A stretch of DNA of 11,665 bases from an uncultured Collinsella sp. Lineage in GTDB: Bacteria; Actinomycetota; Coriobacteriia; Coriobacteriales; Coriobacteriaceae. A program made the translations under genes and the position numbers. Positions 6,289 through 11,665 of this stretch are shown here, one piece after another (the first letter of the stretch is position 1; every line of letters begins with the position of its first letter). The notes under the pieces are model-generated. The model was not told the DNA's origin. It searched no databases and saw only the letters and a list, made by a program, of their open reading frames with translations. The stretch lies in contig UQMM01000042.1 of NCBI GenBank assembly GCA_900542165.1, positions 1 to 11,665 of the forward strand. Direction: 5' to 3'.

Positions 6289-8022
6289 ATGTCGCAAAAC
6301 GATCGAACTCAACTGATTCCCGATCCGCAGCAGCCGAGCAGGCACACCGGCGGCGTTCAGTCACCGCGTCCTATCGCGCCGAGCCACGGTCAGCAGCGTG
6401 GTGCGGCAAACGCTTCCCAACGCCCGAACCAGCAGCGACAGCAGCGTCAACAACGTCAGCAGCGCCAGGCAAACGGCAATGCGCCCAAGCAGCCCCCCAC
6501 GCACGCCCGAGGCGATCGCGGTCCCGCGCGCAAGTCCGCCGGCAACAATAAGTCGGGCAAAAAGACGACGCTCTTTGTCGTCCTGGGTCTTATCGTCATT
6601 GTCTATATCGTAGGCATCGTAGCGTTTTCGCAGGTAGCCTACCCCAACACCACCATCGCCGGCGTCGACGTCTCGTTCTCCAACGCTTCGTCTGCCGCCA
6701 CCAAGGTCAACTCGGCATGGAAGCACTATAAGCTCACCGTGACAGGCGATGACTTTAGCTGGACCTATCAGCCCGAGTCCGATGAGCCCATCGTCGACGG
6801 AGAGGCTGCCGCAAAAGAGATCATCAGCCACAACGAAGCCTTTGCATGGCCGGTCCGCCTTGTGGAATCCTTAAGCGGCAAGACCAAAACAACCGCTACC
6901 TCCAACGAAGTCGATCTTGATCAAGACGTCGACCTGTCCATGCTCTCCGACACCTTTGACCAAAAGAAGTTTGAGAAGGATCTGGGCGCCGCCATCGACG
7001 AGTTTAACGAAGGCCGTTCGGGCACGTTCGAGGCCAATAGCTCCTATGACGAGCGGGCCGGCAAGTTTACCGTCGAGAAGGCGCGCTCCAACGAAAAACT
7101 CAACCGCGACCATGTCATTAAATATGCCGAGCTCGAGCTTGCCTCGCTGGCCGAGACCGTAGATCTTTCCAAGCTCGGCAACGATGCCTATGAGCCGCTC
7201 AATGGAACGCTGACCGATGATCAGATTCAGGCCGCATGCGATGCCGCCAACAACTTCCTGGGCGTCAACGTGACCCTCAAGCTCAACGGCGAGGATGCCG
7301 GCAAGGTTGATGGCAGCTCCGTATTGCAGTGGATCAGCTTTGCCGATCCGGCCAACCCCACGCTCGATTCGTCGCAGATCAGCAGCTGGGCAGCCGAGCT
7401 CGCCAACGGCTTTAATACCGTGGGCTCTACTCGCTGGTGGACGCGCGCCGATGGCAAGCAGTGCGCCGTCGAAGGCGGTGACTTTGGTTGGTCCATCGAC
7501 AGCAGCTCGCTCGCCAAGCAGGTCGAGGACGCCATTAACAACAAGCAGACCGGCGAAATCGAGATCAAGTACTCCCAGAAGGCCGACACCTTTACCGCAA
7601 AGGGAGAGCCCGACTGGAAGGCGTATATCGACGTCGACCTGTCCGAGCAGCACGCGCGCTACTATGACGAGAACGGTAATATCGTTTGGGAGGCCAACTT
7701 TATTTCCGGCAAACCGGGCGAAGACGCCACCCCCGAGGGCGTGTGGCAGATCAACAGCAACGACGGCGGCAGCACCCTGATCGGAGCCAAGGACCCCGAG
7801 ACCGGTAAGCCCAAATACGAAAGCCCGGTGAGCTACTGGATGCCGTTCGAGGGCAATATGATCGGCTTCCACGATGCCACCTGGCAAAACGACAAGAGCT
7901 TCGATAACGCCGAGTCGTACAAATGGTGCGGCAGCCACGGCTGCATCAACCTGCGCCTGGCAGACGCCAAGGCACTTCACGACTGCATCAAAGTCGGCCT
8001 GTGCGTGGTTGTCCACTCGTAG
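6289..8022 (+). CDS. Membrane-anchored L,D-transpeptidase (YkuD domain)
   Basis: L,D-transpeptidases form 3-3 crosslinks in peptidoglycan or attach proteins to it, using a catalytic cysteine outside the membrane. The 577-aa protein has four parts. Residues 1-91 are a polar, basic cytoplasmic tail containing QQR repeats (48-60). One membrane helix spans about 94-114. An outer region of about 118-440 begins AGVDVSFSNASSAA, typical of the YoaR/VanW-like peptidoglycan-binding family (PG_binding_4), perhaps in two copies. The YkuD domain is about 444-577, with H528 (GFHD) and the catalytic motif SHGCINLR at 549-556 (H550, C552). An extra cysteine, C547, sits five residues before the catalytic one. 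It has its own -10 box and no helical signal-peptidase site, so it should stay anchored. The exact substrate cannot be read from the sequence. Confidence 0.93.
   Translation: MSQNDRTQLIPDPQQPSRHTGGVQSPRPIAPSHGQQRGAANASQRPNQQRQQRQQRQQRQANGNAPKQPPTHARGDRGPARKSAGNNKSGKKTTLFVVLGLIVIVYIVGIVAFSQVAYPNTTIAGVDVSFSNASSAATKVNSAWKHYKLTVTGDDFSWTYQPESDEPIVDGEAAAKEIISHNEAFAWPVRLVESLSGKTKTTATSNEVDLDQDVDLSMLSDTFDQKKFEKDLGAAIDEFNEGRSGTFEANSSYDERAGKFTVEKARSNEKLNRDHVIKYAELELASLAETVDLSKLGNDAYEPLNGTLTDDQIQAACDAANNFLGVNVTLKLNGEDAGKVDGSSVLQWISFADPANPTLDSSQISSWAAELANGFNTVGSTRWWTRADGKQCAVEGGDFGWSIDSSSLAKQVEDAINNKQTGEIEIKYSQKADTFTAKGEPDWKAYIDVDLSEQHARYYDENGNIVWEANFISGKPGEDATPEGVWQINSNDGGSTLIGAKDPETGKPKYESPVSYWMPFEGNMIGFHDATWQNDKSFDNAESYKWCGSHGCINLRLADAKALHDCIKVGLCVVVHS
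6430..6465 (+). repeat. Four tandem 9-base units coding Gln-Gln-Arg
   Basis: Four copies of CAR-CAR-CGN encode QQR four times within the cytoplasmic tail of the L,D-transpeptidase. Third codon positions differ (CAG/CAA, CGA/CGT/CGC), so the units are diverged and the peptide repeat is likely under selection or old. The copy number may still vary between strains. Confidence 0.75.
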
Positions 8023-8086
8023 GAAAACACGCCTTCACACAACGGGAAACTGACGCTCCAATCTAACAGTTCCGAAAGAATCCGCC

Positions 8087-8118
8087 ATATGCGCCCGCCT
8101 CACGCGACGGGCGCATAT
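8087..8118. repeat. Perfect 11-bp palindrome between the transpeptidase and exporter genes
   Basis: The arms atatgcgcccg (8087-8097) and cgggcgcatat (8108-8118) pair perfectly around a 10-base loop. Neither strand shows a T-run after it. It lies 64 bases after the transpeptidase stop and 33 bases before the adaptor start, and could be a terminator stem lacking a U-tract, an operator, or a leader hairpin of the exporter mRNA. No convincing promoter with both boxes is visible in this 129-base gap. Confidence 0.6.
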
Positions 8119-8151
8119 ACTAATTGAGGAACTTTCTATAAAGGAGACGCC

Positions 8152-9588
8152 ATGTCGAATGTCCCCACCATCAGCTCGGGACCAAATGATACCGAGCGAG
8201 CGCCCGAGGGTGCCACCGAAACGATTCCCCTCATAACAGACGTGCACGCCACACAGCAAAATGGCAGCACAAGCGATACAACCGAGATTTCTGACGAAGA
8301 GGCCTACGCCAAGCTCAAAGCAAAGCGTGCCGAACGTCGACGCAAAAAGCTGATTCGACGCGGTATTGCCGCCGGCGTCGTGGGTGCCATCGCGCTCATT
8401 GCCATTGTCGCAACCCTGATTATCAATGCGCAGCCACAGGGCGCTAACGAGCCTGTGACCGACATGGTGACCGAGGGCACGTTTACCACAACGGTCGAGG
8501 CTAAAGGCCAGCTCAAACCCATTTCGTCCTCAGTGGTCTCCCCTTCTGTCGACGGTACAGTCGATTCGATCAACGTGCAGGCGGGCCAATCCGTCAACGA
8601 GGGCGACGTGCTTATGACCATTAAAAACGACGAGCTCGATCGCAACGTTGCCGAGGCGCAGCGTGCAGTTGCTGCCGCTCAGGAAGACCTCGCTAATGCG
8701 AAGAAAGCCGCAGCTGCCGCGCAGGCCACCCCAACGACGGACGTCGATGGAGCTTCCGCAGCGGCTGGCGTCTCCGACGCATCAGCGGACACGAACGCCG
8801 TATCGGCCGCGCAGCGCAGCCTCGCTTCGGCCCAGGCAAACCTCGATCAGGCGAACGCCAAGGCCGCCGGCCGTACGGTCACGGCACCGAGCTCGGGCAG
8901 CATCGTGGAGCTCAACGCCAAGGTGGGCGCCACGGTAACAGGCGGCATGATCATGGGCGAAAGCGATACGAGCGGTGGCAAGCAGTGCATGCAGATCGCC
9001 GACCTATCCAAGATGAAGGTGACCGTGCAGGTGGGCGAAAAGGACATCGCCAAGATCGCCGTTGGGCAGAGCGCCAACGTCACGTATCCCGCGTTTCCCG
9101 ATATCGTGAGCCAGGGCACCGTCACGGCTATCGCGTCGGTGGCAAACTCCGACGCCGCCAACGGTGGCGGCGGCAGCGTAACCTTTAACGTCGACATTCT
9201 CATCGAGGCGCCCGACGCGCGCCTGAAGCCGGGCATGACGGCCGAGGTCTCGGTGGTGACCGAGCGGCTCGACGACGTAGTGATGGTTCCGACGTTGGCG
9301 CTCATGACCGAAGACGGCGAACACTATTACGTCAACGTGGCGGCTGATGAAGAGGGCAAGCAAACCCGTCGCGTGAAGGTGACCGTCGTGACGCAAAACG
9401 ACAACGAAGCCGTAGTCGGCAAGACACAGGTCAAGCGCGACGACCAGGGCAACGAGATCAACCCCAACGTACCGGTTACCAAGCTGCGCGATGGCGACAC
9501 GCTCGTCATGGACACCGGAGCGGACGCAACGGCTGACGGCGGCTACAGCGCGGATTCGGGCAGTATGTCTGCCGATGAGGACATGTAA
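8152..9588 (+). CDS. Exporter adaptor subunit (MacA/HlyD/YknX family)
   Basis: This is the membrane-fusion or adaptor partner of a MacB-type ABC exporter. The 478-aa protein has a charged cytoplasmic N-terminal region (1-70, ending in a basic KAKRAERRRKKLIRR stretch), one membrane helix (about 71-93) and then an extracellular part. Lipoyl half-motifs (about 126-160, VDGTVDSINVQAGQSVNEGD, and 241-285, TVTAPSSGSIVELNAKVGA) flank an Ala-rich helical hairpin (161-237) interrupted by a Thr/Asp/Gly/Ala segment (about 192-215). A beta-barrel domain (about 287-370, ending LKPGMTAEVSV) and a membrane-proximal domain follow. The last 20 residues are acidic and Ser/Gly-rich. Ribosome binding site aaggag (8141-8146) supports the start. 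Its stop overlaps the ATPase start by one base. B. subtilis YknX is the closest functional model. Confidence 0.92.
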   Translation: MSNVPTISSGPNDTERAPEGATETIPLITDVHATQQNGSTSDTTEISDEEAYAKLKAKRAERRRKKLIRRGIAAGVVGAIALIAIVATLIINAQPQGANEPVTDMVTEGTFTTTVEAKGQLKPISSSVVSPSVDGTVDSINVQAGQSVNEGDVLMTIKNDELDRNVAEAQRAVAAAQEDLANAKKAAAAAQATPTTDVDGASAAAGVSDASADTNAVSAAQRSLASAQANLDQANAKAAGRTVTAPSSGSIVELNAKVGATVTGGMIMGESDTSGGKQCMQIADLSKMKVTVQVGEKDIAKIAVGQSANVTYPAFPDIVSQGTVTAIASVANSDAANGGGGSVTFNVDILIEAPDARLKPGMTAEVSVVTERLDDVVMVPTLALMTEDGEHYYVNVAADEEGKQTRRVKVTVVTQNDNEAVVGKTQVKRDDQGNEINPNVPVTKLRDGDTLVMDTGADATADGGYSADSGSMSADEDM

Positions 9589-10361
9589 TGCGTCCCGTTA
9601 TCGACATCCGCAACGTGCACCGCATCTTTGAGAGCGAGGCGGGTTGCGCCCACATCCTGCACAACGTGAGCCTGGCGGTAAATCCCGGCGAATTCGTCGC
9701 TATCACTGGCCCCTCGGGCTCGGGCAAATCAACGCTCATGAACATCCTAGGCTGCCTGGATAAGCCGACGGCGGGCGACTACTACCTGCAAGGGCTCAAC
9801 GTGGCCGAGCTTGACGATGACGAGCTCACCGAAGTCCGCGGCCTGAGCATTGGCTTTGTCTTTCAGAGCTTCAACCTGCTGCCGCGCCTGTCGGTTATCG
9901 AAAACGTCATGCTGCCGCTGGCCTACACCAATGTGCCCCGTAGCCAGCGCGAAATGCGCGCCGTGCACGCGCTGCAGGCCGTCACGCTGCCGGTCGACCA
10001 CTGGGACCACCGCATATCAGAGCTCTCGGGCGGACAGATGCAGCGCGTCGCAATCGCGCGAGCCCTCGTCAATGACCCGCCCATCATTCTGGCCGACGAG
10101 CCGACGGGAAACCTGGACTCCGCAACCGGAGTGCTCGTCATGGAAACATTCCACAAGCTTCAGGAGCGCGGCAAGACCATCGTGCTCATCACACACGACC
10201 CCGGCATCGCCGCCGAAGCCGACCGCGCCGTGACCATCCGCGACGGCCGCATCCATGACGGCGCGTATATTCCACATGCACCGAAGACCCTACGCAGCGC
10301 CGTAGATAGCCTGCCCATGATTTCCGCCTCCGCCAACCCGCCGAAAGGAGTGGTGGCATGA
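9588..10361 (+). CDS. ABC exporter ATP-binding protein (MacB/LolD/YknY type)
   Basis: This 257-aa nucleotide-binding subunit powers the permease encoded next. All ABC motifs are intact: Walker A GPSGSGKST (41-49), Q-loop Q93 (FVFQSFNLLP), signature LSGGQMQR (146-153), Walker B ILADEP (167-172, with D170 and E171), D-loop NLDS, and switch histidine H203 (THD). The FQxFNLLP and PTGNLDS wording is typical of the MacB/LolD/FtsE-like group that serves FtsX-fold permeases. A tail of about 35 residues after the core (GAYIPHAPKTLRS and onward) is unassigned. The start codon overlaps the adaptor stop (TAATG), and its end overlaps the permease start by 4 bases, pointing to coupled translation and a fixed complex. 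The tail codons also hold the permease ribosome binding site. Confidence 0.96.
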   Translation: MRPVIDIRNVHRIFESEAGCAHILHNVSLAVNPGEFVAITGPSGSGKSTLMNILGCLDKPTAGDYYLQGLNVAELDDDELTEVRGLSIGFVFQSFNLLPRLSVIENVMLPLAYTNVPRSQREMRAVHALQAVTLPVDHWDHRISELSGGQMQRVAIARALVNDPPIILADEPTGNLDSATGVLVMETFHKLQERGKTIVLITHDPGIAAEADRAVTIRDGRIHDGAYIPHAPKTLRSAVDSLPMISASANPPKGVVA

Positions 10362-11572
10362 GCGCCCGCGATCTCATCCAGGAAGCCCTTCACTCGCTCG
10401 AGGCCAACAAGGGCCGCAGCCTGCTCACCATCCTGGGCATCGTCATTGGCATCGCCTCGGTTATCGCCATGACTTCGCTCATCGGCGGCATCCAAAACAG
10501 TTTGGTCAACAGCCTGGGCCTCAATGCGGCACGCATGGTGCAAATCTATTCGTCGCAAGAACTCACCGAGTCGGACATCGAGAAGCTTCAAAAACTGGTG
10601 CCGCAGATAGAGCAGATCGGCATTGTCGACAGCGCGTATACCGAGTACAAGACCGGCGATAAAAGCTATACCGTCATGGCACAGGGTGTCGATAGCGACA
10701 TGCTCGACGCCGTGGGGGCCAGCAAGCTCGTTGCGGGGCGAACCTATTCCCAGGCCGAGTCCCAATCAGGCTCGCGCGTGGCGCTCATCAGCCGCGGCGG
10801 CGCCGATCAGCTTTACGGCAACGAACAGGATGCGCTGGGGAAAACCATCAAGGTGTCCAACGGCGAGGTGCAGATTGTAGGCGTGATTGATGGCGGCAGC
10901 GACTCCATGGGCTCGCTCACGCTGTATATGCCACGCGAAACCATCTCCGGGCTGTTTGGCGACGAGAACCCTTCATTCCCCAGCGTGACGGCACTTGCCG
11001 CCGAGGGCACGGACATGGATGAGCTCTGCAAGACCATCGAGTCCAAGGTGCGCGCGATGAAGGGCATCGCGGAGGATGATGAGTACGACAGTGTATCGGC
11101 GACCTCCATGAAAAGCGCCATCGATGCACTCAACTCCTTTATGGGCGCGTTCTCGCTTATCATGGGTGCTGTCGCCAGCATCTCGCTGCTTGTCGGCGGT
11201 ATCGGCATTATGAATATGATGCTCACCAACGTGACCGAGCGCATCCGCGAGATCGGTATTCGCCGTGCCCTGGGCGCCAGTCGTCGCGATATCACCGCGC
11301 AGTTTTTGGCCGAGTCCTCGGCACTGTGCGTCACCGGTGGCCTGCTGGGTGTCCTGATTGGCTATCTGCTGGCCTGGGGCCTCGCGATGTTTGCCGCAGG
11401 ATCAGGGGTTCTTGGCGAGCTCGGAGCCAGCGGGCAAATCACACCGAGTTTTTCAATCGCCACGGTGCTGCTGGCCTTCGCCGTCTCCGTCGGCATCGGC
11501 GTAATCTTTGGCTTCTACCCCGCTCGCCGGGCGGCAAAGCTCAACCCGGTGGAGTGCCTGCGCTACCAGTAA
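10358..11572 (+). CDS. ABC exporter permease (MacB/YknZ type, FtsX fold)
   Basis: This is the membrane subunit of the exporter, 404 aa, in the usual range for the family. Layout: a first membrane helix (about 22-44, LLTILGIVIGIASVIAMTSL), a large outside MacB-type domain (about 45-262), then three helices (about 264-290, 318-347 and 367-387) forming the FtsX domain. The conserved cytoplasmic loop NVTERIREIGIRRALGASRRD (291-311) and the C-terminal PARRAAKLNPVECLRY are hallmarks. The ATG overlaps the ATPase stop (ATGA) and has aaaggag 7 bases upstream. MacB-like permeases move substrate mechanically from the outer face, often peptides or toxins; B. subtilis YknXYZ protects against the SdpC toxin. 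The substrate here is unknown. Confidence 0.96.
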   Translation: MSARDLIQEALHSLEANKGRSLLTILGIVIGIASVIAMTSLIGGIQNSLVNSLGLNAARMVQIYSSQELTESDIEKLQKLVPQIEQIGIVDSAYTEYKTGDKSYTVMAQGVDSDMLDAVGASKLVAGRTYSQAESQSGSRVALISRGGADQLYGNEQDALGKTIKVSNGEVQIVGVIDGGSDSMGSLTLYMPRETISGLFGDENPSFPSVTALAAEGTDMDELCKTIESKVRAMKGIAEDDEYDSVSATSMKSAIDALNSFMGAFSLIMGAVASISLLVGGIGIMNMMLTNVTERIREIGIRRALGASRRDITAQFLAESSALCVTGGLLGVLIGYLLAWGLAMFAAGSGVLGELGASGQITPSFSIATVLLAFAVSVGIGVIFGFYPARRAAKLNPVECLRYQ

Positions 11573-11627
11573 GTCACCACCAACAAGTTGCGGTGAATTA
11601 GGGACTGAATGGGGGTGCGGACGATTT

Positions 11628-11654
11628 CTTGGACCGCGCCTAGGCGTATCCAAG
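11628..11654. repeat. Small nested palindrome after the exporter operon
   Basis: The inner palindrome cgcctaggcg (11637-11646) lies within outer arms cttgga (11628-11633) and tccaag (11649-11654). No T-run follows before the window ends, so a terminator is not shown. The rest of 11573-11665 contains nothing else that I recognise. Confidence 0.35.
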
Positions 11655-11665
11655 CTTCCTGCGGT

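Noticed and set aside
5516..6364. Minus-strand open frames opposite sdaA and opposite the L,D-transpeptidase (6871-8016)
   Set aside because: Both overlie genes with full catalytic motifs, lack domains of their own, and the first crosses a terminator and a promoter.

Overview
The window is a GC-rich (roughly 60% or more), tightly packed bacterial chromosome segment. Gene content and style suggest a Gram-positive gut actinobacterium of the Coriobacteriia, with Collinsella or a relative as my best guess. The basis is a single-chain iron-sulfur serine dehydratase, an L,D-transpeptidase anchored by one N-terminal membrane helix, an adaptor/ABC export cassette without an outer-membrane partner, and a short palindrome built on 'attggggacag' that I associate with such genomes. 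This placement is inference; no rRNA or other taxonomic marker is present.

Left part, minus strand (1-2652): gltX (glutamyl-tRNA synthetase) is followed by a terminator hairpin and then by the first 362 codons of priA (replication-restart helicase), which runs off the left edge. An intergenic region of about 290 bases (2653-2938) separates gltX from the divergent metK. It holds a 32-base inverted repeat element, candidate promoter boxes for both genes and a short GC-rich hairpin in the metK leader.

Middle, plus strand (2939-6184): metK (S-adenosylmethionine synthetase) ends at a strong rho-independent terminator. A gap of about 310 bases follows, containing a striking nested palindrome (perfect 26-base outer arms, a 9-bp inner hairpin) just before the ribosome binding site of sdaA, a fused beta-alpha L-serine ammonia-lyase. 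sdaA has its own terminator.

Right part, plus strand (6185-11665): a membrane-anchored YkuD L,D-transpeptidase with a -10 box identical to consensus, a spacer with a perfect 11-bp palindrome, then a three-gene cassette with overlapping ends: MacA/YknX-type adaptor, MacB/LolD-type ATPase and MacB/FtsX-type permease. Its start/stop overlaps (1 and 4 bases) indicate one operon and one exporter complex. The last 93 bases are non-coding.

Most of the window is housekeeping sequence, and I do not see a clear new multi-gene system. The observations most worth following are a canonical sliding-clamp-binding pentapeptide (QLSLF) at the extreme N terminus of PriA, the nested palindrome in front of sdaA, and the short structured leader of metK.
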